Positions 31,293 through 38,238 of a stretch of DNA of 38,238 nucleotides are shown one piece after another; the first letter of the stretch is position 1; each line of letters begins with the position of its first letter. The notes under the pieces are model-generated. The model had not been told where the DNA came from. It did no database searches and saw nothing but the letters and a program-made list of their open reading frames with translations. Both the position numbers and the translations under genes were made by a program. Source of the stretch: DATAFT01 sp035544635 (GTDB lineage Bacteria; Acidobacteriota; Thermoanaerobaculia; Multivoradales; Multivoraceae); assembly GCA_035544635.1 (NCBI GenBank), contig DATKDQ010000409.1, forward strand, positions 1 through 38,238. The letters run 5' to 3'.

Positions 31293-31945
31293 GAGGGCGG
31301 GAGTGTATCAAGCGTGCGCAGCGGCGCAGGATCGATTGGTGCCTCGCACCGGAAGTCGCGCAGGTCGTAGCCGAGCTCGGGAAAGAGCTCGTACACGACG
31401 CCCAGCGGTAGCCCGATGACGTTCGAGCTCGATCCGCGGATCGAGTCGACGAAGAGCCCTCCGACCCCCTGGAGGGCGTAGGCGCCGGCCTTGTCCGACG
31501 GCTCACCGGTGGTGACGTACCAGGCGATCTCCTCGGCGTCGAGCGGGCGCAGGCGAACATCGCTCGCGGCGACGGCCACCGCCGACCGCTCGCTCGCCAC
31601 CTCGCGCAGGGCGACGCCGGTGAGCACGCGGTGCTCCCTGCCCTCGAGCAGCCCGAGCATGCGCCGCGCGTCCTCCCGGTCCCGCGGTTTGCCGAGGATC
31701 TCGCCGTCGAGCACCACTACAGTATCGGCGCCGAGCACCAGCTCGCCCGGCTCGCCGCTCGCTCTCGCCTTCTCGAGCGCCAGCCGCAGGACGTGCTCCT
31801 CCGGCGACTCGCCGAGCCGGACCGACTCGTCGACCGCGACCGCGCGCACCTCGAACCGGAGGCCGATCGAGGTGAGCAGCTCGCGCCGCCGCGGCGACGC
31901 CGACGCCAGCACGACCCCGGGGCAGGCCGTTCGATCGCGGCGCAT
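31289..31945 (-). CDS. maf: Maf-family nucleoside triphosphate pyrophosphatase (dTTP/UTP type)
   Basis: A 218-residue cytoplasmic house-cleaning enzyme that hydrolyses non-canonical or excess nucleoside triphosphates; overexpression in Bacillus inhibits septation. Motifs: LASASPRRRELL (phosphate loop), VLGADTVVVLDGEILGKP, HRVLTGVAL, and TGEPSDKAGAYALQG followed by VDSIRGSSSNVIGLPL. The GEPxDKAGAYxxQG form is the one found in the dTTP/UTP-specific (YhdE-like) subgroup. The ATG at 31945 overlaps the stop of the VWA gene (TGATG), and its own stop overlaps the next start (ATGA), so three genes are translationally chained. Confidence 0.93.
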   Translation of the reverse strand: MRRDRTACPGVVLASASPRRRELLTSIGLRFEVRAVAVDESVRLGESPEEHVLRLALEKARASGEPGELVLGADTVVVLDGEILGKPRDREDARRMLGLLEGREHRVLTGVALREVASERSAVAVAASDVRLRPLDAEEIAWYVTTGEPSDKAGAYALQGVGGLFVDSIRGSSSNVIGLPLGVVYELFPELGYDLRDFRCEAPIDPAPLRTLDTLPPS

Positions 31946-34500
31946 CAAGGATAGTAGCCGCGCATCGTCTTGGCGCTGAGGCCCGGCTTCTTGATCTGCA
32001 GGTCCACCTGGCGGTAGCGGTCGCTTCCCTCGTTGCCCTGGCTCGACTGATAGGCGATCAGGAACTGGGCGCGCAGCTCGGTCTCGATGCGCTGGTAGAC
32101 GGAGGTGAGACCGTCCGCCTTGTCGATGAAGAAGCTGCGCGCGCCGGTGTCCTGCGCCAGCCGCATCAGCTTGGTGCGGGCCATCGCGTCGCGCTGCGCC
32201 AGGCCGAGCCCTATCGTGTAGATCGGCACTCCGGTGCGGCGGGCGAAATCGAGCGCGTCGTCGAAGGTGTAGGCGCTGCCGACGTCCTCGCCGTCGGAGA
32301 TCAGGACCAGCGCGCGCTTGCCTCGAAGGCCACTGAAGTAGTGCAGCGCGTAAACGATCGAGTCGTGTAGCGCGGTCTCGCCCTCACTCACCAGACCGGC
32401 CAGTCCGCCGGCCAGGATCTCGTGGTCGTTGGTGAACGGGACGACCAGCTGCGGGCTGTCGTTGAAGGTGATCAGGCAGGCGCGGTCCCTCGGCCTCACC
32501 ACCGACTGGAAGAACTGAAGGGCCGCCTTCTCCGCCTCGCGCAGCGAGTTGAGCATGGACGTCGAGTTGTCGAGCAGGATGCCGGCGTGGATCGGGCGTT
32601 CGGCGACGTGCTCGAAGCGGCGGATCGACTGCTCGATGCCGTCCTCCTTGACCAAGAAGTCCGCGGTCGCGAGCCCGCCGTCGACGGGGCGGCCCTTGGA
32701 GTCGAACACCGACGTGTAGAGCTCGACCAGATCCACCCGCACCTCGTCGAGCGGGTGCGGCGAGTTGACGAAGACGAGGTCCTCGGTCGAGTTGCCGTCG
32801 CCGAGGTAGGCCACGGCTCGGACATAGGCGAGCTCCTGCGCCGGCGGGATGGCGATCGGCTGCACGAACGGCGGTTGATAGAGCGTCGCCACCAGGGTCT
32901 CGTTGAGGTAGAGCTCGACCCGCTCGAGCGCCTCGCCCTCCGGGACCTCGGGCTCGGCGCGTGCGCGCACGCTGCGCGTGTAGCGTCCGCCGCGCTGCGG
33001 TTCGATCAGGCGGACGGCGAAGTGGTGCGGGCCGGCGTTGAGGAGGACCTGGTCCCGGGCCACGGTGCGGCCAGAAGCATCGAGCGCCCGCGCCTGGAGG
33101 GTGTGGAGCCGCGGCGCCCGGCCGAGGTTGATCTCGATCGAGTAGGGCGGGCTGGTCTTCGCCATCACCTGCTTGCCGTCGAGGTCGAACGCGACCCGTG
33201 AGATGCGCTCGCCGGTGGCGCGGGCCTCGACCCGCACCGTGCCGGTGAGCAGCCGGTCGCGGGGCGCCCACAGCTTGACCACCTGATCGCCGTCGGCGGC
33301 ATCCTCGAGCGAGGCGTTGGCCTCGGCCAGGAACTCGAGCCGGCCTTCCGGCTCCGGCGCCTCACCGAGCGGCTCGTGGTCGCGCCCGCCGCCGTCCGCG
33401 ACCAGGACGTTCGGGACGGCGACGTCCTCGCGGAGTTGGTAGTAGCTGTTCCCGTTCAGGTCCTGGAGCCTGATGATCCAGGTGTAGTCGCCGGCGCGCA
33501 GATTGCGCTCGAGCGCGAGCGGGATCTGGTCGCCGGGCTCCGCCCCCTCCTCGGCGGGGACGTTGAACTTGTAGCGGAACGTCTCGAACAGCTCGCCCCG
33601 GCGCAGCACCTCGCCGTCGACCAGGAAGTTGTAGGACTCGTAGGGCCCGGTCTCGGCCAGGACGGCGTGCTCGCGGGGGACCGTGAGCAGGAGCTGCACC
33701 ACGGTGCGGCTCTGGTGGACGCCGGGAAAGCTGGTGTGGTGCGACGCCGGCAGCTCGGCGGCTCCCTCCGGGACGTCGGTGGACGAGGCGAGGAAGGCCG
33801 CCACCCAGTCCTCGGCGCGTGCGGGCTTGAGCGACAGGCGGTCGCGGAGCTGCTCCCAGTCGGCGGTCTGCTGGATCGCGAGCAGGATCTCGTCGCCGCG
33901 CGGGCAGTCCTCGGCCACCCGCCTCAGGTGCTCCTCGTCCGAGCGCGTGATGAAGAACGGCGAGCGCAGCCGCGTCAGGCCCTGGTGCGGGCTCCACAGC
34001 CTCACGTTGTCGCCCTGGCGCAGGAACACGACGGTGAACTGACCACTGCCGGTCTCGACGCCGTCGAAGAACCAGATCTCGATCGGCGTCAGGAGCTCGC
34101 TGCACGTGCTGCGCAGCGTGCGGCTCTCCTCGCCGAAGAACAGGATCACCTGGGCGCGCGGGTCGGAGAGGTCGACGAAGCGGGCGCGAGCGAGCTCGGC
34201 GTTGGCCTCCCAGCGGTCCCGGAACTCGTTGCGCGCGGTCTGCGGGAATGGGTCGCGCGCCTGCCAGAAGCGCTGGATGAAGCGGTCACGCTGGTGGGGC
34301 TGGGTGAGCTCCAGGAACGCTCTCCGCTCCGGCTCCGAGACCAGCAGGCTCACCTCCTCGAGGAAACGCTGGTGCCGCTCGAGCAGGGCGGGCCGAACCT
34401 CGGGCGCGGTCACGCCGTCGGGGTCGGGCTGCTGCGCGTCGGCGACCAGCATCCCCGACAGGAGGAGGATCGCGAACCAGCAGGGGCGCGAGCAGATCAC
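31945..34500 (-). CDS. Secreted GWxTD-like / VWA-domain protein, downstream paralogue
   Basis: An 851-residue exported protein. Residues 1-22 are a signal peptide (ILLLSGMLVADAQ). About 35-130 form a GWxTD-like region with REFLEEVSLLVSEPERR-type helices and FIQRFWQARDPFPQTARNEFRDRW. The middle is a series of beta domains. From about 638 a von Willebrand A domain has an intact metal site: D644-N-S646-T-S648, the Thr in EGETALHDS and the Asp in LISDGED. It ends in AKTMRGYYP. Such VWA proteins bind metal and protein ligands outside the cytoplasm; the partner is unknown. The GTG start has TACACT eight bases upstream and no Shine-Dalgarno. It is about the same length and order of domains as its upstream neighbour and is chained to maf. 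Confidence 0.85.
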   Translation of the reverse strand: MICSRPCWFAILLLSGMLVADAQQPDPDGVTAPEVRPALLERHQRFLEEVSLLVSEPERRAFLELTQPHQRDRFIQRFWQARDPFPQTARNEFRDRWEANAELARARFVDLSDPRAQVILFFGEESRTLRSTCSELLTPIEIWFFDGVETGSGQFTVVFLRQGDNVRLWSPHQGLTRLRSPFFITRSDEEHLRRVAEDCPRGDEILLAIQQTADWEQLRDRLSLKPARAEDWVAAFLASSTDVPEGAAELPASHHTSFPGVHQSRTVVQLLLTVPREHAVLAETGPYESYNFLVDGEVLRRGELFETFRYKFNVPAEEGAEPGDQIPLALERNLRAGDYTWIIRLQDLNGNSYYQLREDVAVPNVLVADGGGRDHEPLGEAPEPEGRLEFLAEANASLEDAADGDQVVKLWAPRDRLLTGTVRVEARATGERISRVAFDLDGKQVMAKTSPPYSIEINLGRAPRLHTLQARALDASGRTVARDQVLLNAGPHHFAVRLIEPQRGGRYTRSVRARAEPEVPEGEALERVELYLNETLVATLYQPPFVQPIAIPPAQELAYVRAVAYLGDGNSTEDLVFVNSPHPLDEVRVDLVELYTSVFDSKGRPVDGGLATADFLVKEDGIEQSIRRFEHVAERPIHAGILLDNSTSMLNSLREAEKAALQFFQSVVRPRDRACLITFNDSPQLVVPFTNDHEILAGGLAGLVSEGETALHDSIVYALHYFSGLRGKRALVLISDGEDVGSAYTFDDALDFARRTGVPIYTIGLGLAQRDAMARTKLMRLAQDTGARSFFIDKADGLTSVYQRIETELRAQFLIAYQSSQGNEGSDRYRQVDLQIKKPGLSAKTMRGYYP

Positions 34501-34508
34501 GATACTGC

Positions 34509-34538
34509 AGTGTACGAAGCGGCTCGGCGCCCGTACAA
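34509..34538 (-). promoter_or_regulatory. Candidate leaderless promoter of the downstream VWA gene
   Basis: Minus strand: TTGTAC (plus 34533-34538), 18-bp spacer, TACACT (plus 34509-34514), then eight bases to the GTG start. Transcription would begin at the start codon. The -35 part lies in the inner arm region of a nested inverted repeat, so the same DNA may both end the upstream transcript and start this one. Confidence 0.4.
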
Positions 34539-34564
34539 GGGGCGGAACCCCTTAACGCCGAGCC
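34521..34564. repeat. Nested inverted repeat between the two VWA genes
   Basis: Outer arms GGCTCGGCG (34521-34529) and CGCCGAGCC (34556-34564) are a perfect 9-bp match; inside them AAGGGG (34537-34542) and CCCCTT (34548-34553) form a 6-bp stem with a five-base loop. It lies 25 bp after the stop of the upstream VWA gene on the minus strand and is a candidate terminator or transcript-attenuating structure. Confidence 0.65.
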
Positions 34565-34588
34565 CGGGTCCACCCGAGAGCCCGAGCC

Positions 34589-37159
34589 TCAGGGGTAGTA
34601 CCCTCGCATGGTTTTCGCCTCCAGACCCGGACGCGCCAGGCGCACCTCGACCTCGCGGAAGGCCTTGCGGCCGCTGGTGTTCGACGATTGGTAGCCGATC
34701 AGATAGCGCGACCGCACCTCCTCCTGGATGGCTGCGTAGATGGCGTCGAGCTCGTCGACCGCATCGATGAAGAAGCTCCGGCCGCCGGTCTCCTCGGCGA
34801 TCCCGGTCAGCGCCTTCTTGGCGGCGCCGGCCCCCTTCCCCGCGAGCTTGAGGCCGATCGCGTAGATCGAGACGCCGGTGCGCCGCGCGTACTCGAGCGC
34901 GTCCTCGTACGCGAACCGGCTGTTCTCGTCCATGCCGTCCGAGAGCAGCAGCACCACCCGCTGGCCGCGGATGCCGTTGAAGTAGTAGAGCGTGAAGATC
35001 AGACTGTCGTAGAGCGCGGTGCCGCGCTCGGCCTTGATGCCGGCGAGCCCCGCCGCCAGATCCTGCACGTTGTTCGTGAACTTGGCCGCGAGCTGGGGAT
35101 GATCGTTGAAGGTGATGAGCGCGGCGCGATCCTTCGGAGTGACCGCGGTCTCGAAGAACTGCAGCGCCGCCCTCTTGGCGCGGTCGATCGACGGCTCCAT
35201 CGAGGCCGACACGTCGAGCACGATGCCGGCATGGATCGGCAGCTCGCTCACCAGCTCGAAGCGCACCACGCTCTGGGGAACGCCGTCCTCGAGCACGCTG
35301 AAGTCATTCTCGCGCAGGTCGAGCACGGGGCGCCCGGCCTTGTCGAGGACGGTGGTGTAGAGCTCGACGAACTCGACCTCGACCTCCTCCAGATAGTCCG
35401 GAGCATTGATGAACACGAGGTCCTCGGTGGAGTTGCCGTCGGGTTGGAACGCTACCGCTCGCACGTAGGCGACGGCGCCGGGCGCGGGCAGCGCGATGTC
35501 CTGGGTGAAGGGCGGCTGAAAGAGCGTCGCCACCCGGGTCTCGTCGAGATAGAACTCGACGCGCTCGACCACCGCCTCCTCGGGCAGGGCCACCTCGGCG
35601 CTGGCGCGTACCCTGGTGGTGTAGGTCTGGTCCGACCTGGGCTCGACCAGGCGCACCCGGAACTGGTGCGAGCCGCCGTTGATCAGGAGGTCGTCGGAGG
35701 CGAGCTCCTTGCCCGCGCCGTCGTAGGCGACGGCGCGCAGCTCGTGCGTGCGCGGCACCCGCCCCAGGTCGAGCTCGACCGACCAGGGCGGCCGTCGCTT
35801 GCGCATCACGTCGGCGCCGTTCAACGAGAACACCACCTCGGCGATGTCCTCGCCGGTGGTGAGGGTGTCGAAGCGGACCATGCCGGCGTGCATCTCTCCG
35901 CGCGGTGTGATCAGCTCGAGGGTGGTGGCGCCGGACTCCAGCGCCTTGGCGGCGCTGGCGAAGATCTCGGCGCTCTCGGCGTCGACCGGCGCCCGGGGCG
36001 CGGCGTCCTCCATCGCCGGTACGTCGATCGAGCGCTCCTCGCGGAAGAACTTGCCGGTGGCGAGGTCCTCGACGCGCAGCACGAGCTGGTAGGGCCCGTC
36101 GCGCAACCGGCGCTGGAAGGTCATCGGGATCACCTCGCCGACACCTTCGGCGGGGACGTCGAACTTGTAGCGGAAGTTCTCGAACAGCTTGCCCTCGCGC
36201 AGCACCTCGCCGGCGAGCAGGAAATTGTAGGTCTCCTGCCCGCCGAGGCTGCTCTTGGCGACCGCCTCGGGCGCGACGCGAACCGTGCCCAGCACCTCGG
36301 TCCGGCTCTGGTAGCGGCCGGGAAACTCGATGGTGACCTCGGCCGGGAAGACCGAGGCGTCCTCGGGGAGATCCGTCGAGTACGACTCGAAGGTCGCTAC
36401 CCACTCCGGCGAGGGCGACTTGGTGGGCTGCGCGATGCGTGCCTCGAGCAGATCGAACTCCATCGGATCGGCGAGCATCACCCGCAGGATCCGCGCCACG
36501 GCGTCGCCGTTCTGGCACCCCAGGAGGCCGTCCCAGAACCCGACCGGCCCGGCTCCGAGGCGGTCGAGCAGGTCGTCGAGGCCGTCGCGCGGGCGCCAGA
36601 GGACGAAGCGTTTGAGCCCGTGCCGCTGCACGAACACGAGATAGAACTCGTAGGGCACGCGGTCGCTGCCGTCGTAGAACCAGATCTCGATCGGAAACGT
36701 GACCGTGGTGCACCGGAACTCGAGCCGCCCGTCCGGGGGGCCGTTCATGAGCAGCATCCGCGACCGGTCCTCGTCGAGGCTGCCGAAGATCTCCATCGCC
36801 TCGCGCAGCAGGTTCTCCCAGCGCTCCTTGAACTCGTTGCGGGCGGTGTCGGGATAGGTGTCGCGGATGCGCCAGAAGCGCTCGATGAAGGCGTCGCGCT
36901 GGTAGTCCTTCTCGATCGTGAGAAAGGCCTCGAGCTCCTCCTTGCTGATGAGGAGCTCCACCGACTCGAGCCACTGCCGGTAGGCCTCCGGCAGAGCCTC
37001 GATCCGCTTGTCCTTCCTCGCCGCCTCCACCGCTCCGGCGAAGAGCGCGGCGGCGAAGACGAGCAGGACGATCCTGGAAGGTCTCCTGCGCGCGGAGAGC
37101 GCGCCGATCGCGGCCGGGCGCGGCGGTCGAGGAGGATGGCTGTGGCGCAGAGACGGCAT
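34589..37159 (-). CDS. Secreted GWxTD-like / VWA-domain protein, upstream paralogue
   Basis: An 856-residue exported protein. A basic, proline-rich stretch of about 28 residues precedes the signal segment RIVLLVFAAALFAGAVEA. About 50-150 are a GWxTD-like region with YRQWLESVELLIS and FIERFWRIRDTYPDTARNEFKERW. After beta-rich middle domains comes a VWA domain with metal site D649-V-S-A-S, the Thr of RGTALYDS and the Asp of LLSDGMDE. It ends in AKTMRGYYP like its neighbour, and long segments match it (NSTEDLVFIN, IHAGI, RAALITFND), so the two are ancient tandem duplicates. The ATG has TAAAGT ten bases upstream. The architecture is one I associate with Acidobacteria; the ligand is unknown. Confidence 0.87.
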   Translation of the reverse strand: MPSLRHSHPPRPPRPAAIGALSARRRPSRIVLLVFAAALFAGAVEAARKDKRIEALPEAYRQWLESVELLISKEELEAFLTIEKDYQRDAFIERFWRIRDTYPDTARNEFKERWENLLREAMEIFGSLDEDRSRMLLMNGPPDGRLEFRCTTVTFPIEIWFYDGSDRVPYEFYLVFVQRHGLKRFVLWRPRDGLDDLLDRLGAGPVGFWDGLLGCQNGDAVARILRVMLADPMEFDLLEARIAQPTKSPSPEWVATFESYSTDLPEDASVFPAEVTIEFPGRYQSRTEVLGTVRVAPEAVAKSSLGGQETYNFLLAGEVLREGKLFENFRYKFDVPAEGVGEVIPMTFQRRLRDGPYQLVLRVEDLATGKFFREERSIDVPAMEDAAPRAPVDAESAEIFASAAKALESGATTLELITPRGEMHAGMVRFDTLTTGEDIAEVVFSLNGADVMRKRRPPWSVELDLGRVPRTHELRAVAYDGAGKELASDDLLINGGSHQFRVRLVEPRSDQTYTTRVRASAEVALPEEAVVERVEFYLDETRVATLFQPPFTQDIALPAPGAVAYVRAVAFQPDGNSTEDLVFINAPDYLEEVEVEFVELYTTVLDKAGRPVLDLRENDFSVLEDGVPQSVVRFELVSELPIHAGIVLDVSASMEPSIDRAKRAALQFFETAVTPKDRAALITFNDHPQLAAKFTNNVQDLAAGLAGIKAERGTALYDSLIFTLYYFNGIRGQRVVLLLSDGMDENSRFAYEDALEYARRTGVSIYAIGLKLAGKGAGAAKKALTGIAEETGGRSFFIDAVDELDAIYAAIQEEVRSRYLIGYQSSNTSGRKAFREVEVRLARPGLEAKTMRGYYP

Positions 37160-37169
37160 GGCTCAAGTC

Positions 37170-37175
37170 ACTTTA
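37170..37175 (-). promoter_or_regulatory. -10 element of the upstream VWA gene, near-leaderless
   Basis: Minus-strand TAAAGT ends ten bases before the ATG at 37159, so the leader would be only a few nucleotides. No Shine-Dalgarno and no convincing -35 are visible. Confidence 0.4.
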
Positions 37176-37220
37176 CTACGCGCTCTCGACGGCGATCGGG
37201 GCGCCGTGCCGCAGCGGCTC

Positions 37221-37234
37221 GGCCGTGCACGGCC
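37221..37234. promoter_or_regulatory. 14-bp perfect palindrome between divergent genes
   Basis: GGCCGTGCACGGCC is its own reverse complement. It lies mid-way in the 120-bp divergent gap between the VWA gene and the cysteine desulfurase gene, about 30-45 bp upstream of each -10 element, a suitable place for a repressor or activator of both. High GC makes short palindromes common, so this is tentative. Confidence 0.4.
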
Positions 37235-37264
37235 CTAAAGCGGAGCGAGATCGCGCGCTCGCGC

Positions 37265-37270
37265 TAGAAT
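37265..37270 (+). promoter_or_regulatory. -10 element of the cysteine desulfurase gene, leaderless type
   Basis: TAGAAT, five of six consensus bases, ends nine bases before the GTG at 37280. No Shine-Dalgarno or -35 hexamer is visible. Confidence 0.45.
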
Positions 37271-37279
37271 CAGCGGCCC

Positions 37280-38238
37280 GTGACGCGCGTCTACCTCGAC
37301 CACAACGCCACCACGCCGCTCGATCCGCGGGTGCGTGACGCGATGCTGCCCTGGATGGGTGAGCGCTGGGGAAACCCGTCGTCTATCCATCGCTCGGGGC
37401 AGGAGGCGCGGGAGGCGGTCGAGGAGGCCCGAGCGCGCGTCGCCGCTCTCCTCGGCGCCCGCCCCGAGGACACCGTGTTCACCTCCTCGGGGACGGAGGC
37501 GAACAACGCCGTCCTGCGGAGCGCGGCGGCCGCCGCCGGATCCGGAGCGCACTACGTGGTGTCGGCGCTCGAGCACCCGTCGGTGCGCGCGACGGCGGCC
37601 GATCTCGAGGCGAGCGGCGCGAGCGTCACGGTGGTCCGCCCCGAGCGCGACGGCGTGGTGCGGGCGGAGGCGGTCGAAGCCGCGCTGCGCGACCAGACCC
37701 GGCTCGCGTGCCTGATGCTGGCGTCGAACGAGATCGGCACGCTTCAGCCGGTGGCCGAGACGGCGCGCCGGTGCCGGGAGCGCGGCGTCCGGCTCCACTG
37801 CGACGCGGTCCAGGCCGCCGGCAAGATCCCGGTGAGCGTCGCCGAGCTGGGCGCCGACGCCGTGACGCTCGGCGCGCACAAGTTCCACGGCCCGCTGGGC
37901 GCGGCGGCGCTGTGGGTGCGGCCGGGCTTCGAGCTCCGCCCGTTTCTCCTCGGCGGAGGTCAGGAGCGGCGGCGGCGCGCCTCGACCGAGAACGTGGCCG
38001 CGATCGTCGGCTTCGGGGAGGCGGCGCGGCACGCCGCGGCGGAGCTCGAGCGGCGCCGCGCGCATCTCGAGAGCCTGCGCGACCGCCTCGAGGCCGGGCT
38101 CGCCTCGATCGAGGACGTCCGCGTGCATTGCCAGGGCTCGGCGCGCCTGCCCAACACCTCCCATTTCGCGGTGGCGGGAGTGGAGGGCGAGGCGCTGGTG
38201 ATCCGTCTCGATCTCGCCGGGTTCGCGGTGTCGACCGG
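37280..38238 (+). CDS. Cysteine desulfurase (NifS/IscS family), C-terminally truncated by the window
   Basis: PLP enzyme that takes sulfur from cysteine for Fe-S clusters, thiolated tRNA or cofactors. The 319 residues in view start VYLDHNATTPLDPRV, the family signature, and include SSGTEANN (69-76), His99 in ALEHPSV, Asp175 in HCDAVQAAGK, the PLP-binding Lys201 in GAHKFHGP and the RRRASTEN arm. The sequence stops at FAVSTG, right where the catalytic cysteine loop (typically SxxACSS in group I) would follow, so the key Cys cannot be checked. GTG at 37280 gives the conserved N terminus. It is divergent from the VWA genes. Confidence 0.93.
   Translation, partial: MTRVYLDHNATTPLDPRVRDAMLPWMGERWGNPSSIHRSGQEAREAVEEARARVAALLGARPEDTVFTSSGTEANNAVLRSAAAAAGSGAHYVVSALEHPSVRATAADLEASGASVTVVRPERDGVVRAEAVEAALRDQTRLACLMLASNEIGTLQPVAETARRCRERGVRLHCDAVQAAGKIPVSVAELGADAVTLGAHKFHGPLGAAALWVRPGFELRPFLLGGGQERRRRASTENVAAIVGFGEAARHAAAELERRRAHLESLRDRLEAGLASIEDVRVHCQGSARLPNTSHFAVAGVEGEALVIRLDLAGFAVST

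Overview
The window is a very GC-rich chromosomal segment from a diderm bacterium, probably an Acidobacteriota lineage. That assignment is inferred from four things: a periplasmic SurA-type chaperone set, a complete division and wall (dcw) operon with a meso-DAP-type MurE, frequent GTG/TTG starts, and two tandem secreted proteins that join a GWxTD-like N-terminal region to a von Willebrand A domain, an architecture I associate with Acidobacteria and relatives. No 16S gene is present to confirm it. I see no phage, insertion sequence or CRISPR array.

Region by region. (1) 1-1470: a divergent pair, a VTT-family membrane protein operon on the minus strand and a MarR regulator on the plus strand, sharing two copies of a palindromic operator; this stretch looks less GC-rich than the rest and lies just downstream of the 3' end of an initiator tRNA gene. 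(2) 1546-3577: tRNA-fMet, then eno overlapping an FtsB/DivIC-like division gene. (3) 3611-10862: a CPA2 cation:proton antiporter on the minus strand, divergent from mfd, which is followed by two SurA/PpiC-type periplasmic folding factors separated by a pair of strong hairpins. (4) 11074-27729: the dcw cluster mraZ-rsmH-ftsL-ftsI-murE-murF-mraY-murD-ftsW-murG-murC-ftsQ-ftsA-(small ORF)-ftsZ, almost gapless, with most starts overlapping the preceding stop, and preceded by five TGG boxes at exact 10-bp spacing (MraZ operator). murB and ddl are absent from it. (5) 27874-30745: argS (minus) and a macro-domain gene (plus), divergent. (6) 30746-30872: a convergent gap filled by four perfect tetraloop hairpins. 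(7) 30873-37159: a minus-strand run of two tandem GWxTD/VWA paralogues, maf and a small unknown gene, the last three coupled by overlapping stop/start codons. (8) 37280-end: a truncated cysteine desulfurase, divergent from the VWA genes.

How the genes fit together. Region 4 makes the lipid-linked peptidoglycan precursor (MurC, D, E, F, MraY, MurG), polymerises and cross-links it at the septum (FtsW, FtsI), and builds the divisome (FtsQ, L, A, Z, plus FtsB upstream), with MraZ as likely autoregulator. SurA-type proteins serve the envelope. The most notable non-standard signals are: five genes in the last 11 kb whose -10-like hexamer ends only 8-10 nt before the start codon with no Shine-Dalgarno, which suggests leaderless mRNAs; the hairpin arrays placed at stop codons without T-tracts; the five-box mraZ operator; the duplicated GWxTD/VWA genes coupled to maf; and the U1-U72 initiator tRNA.
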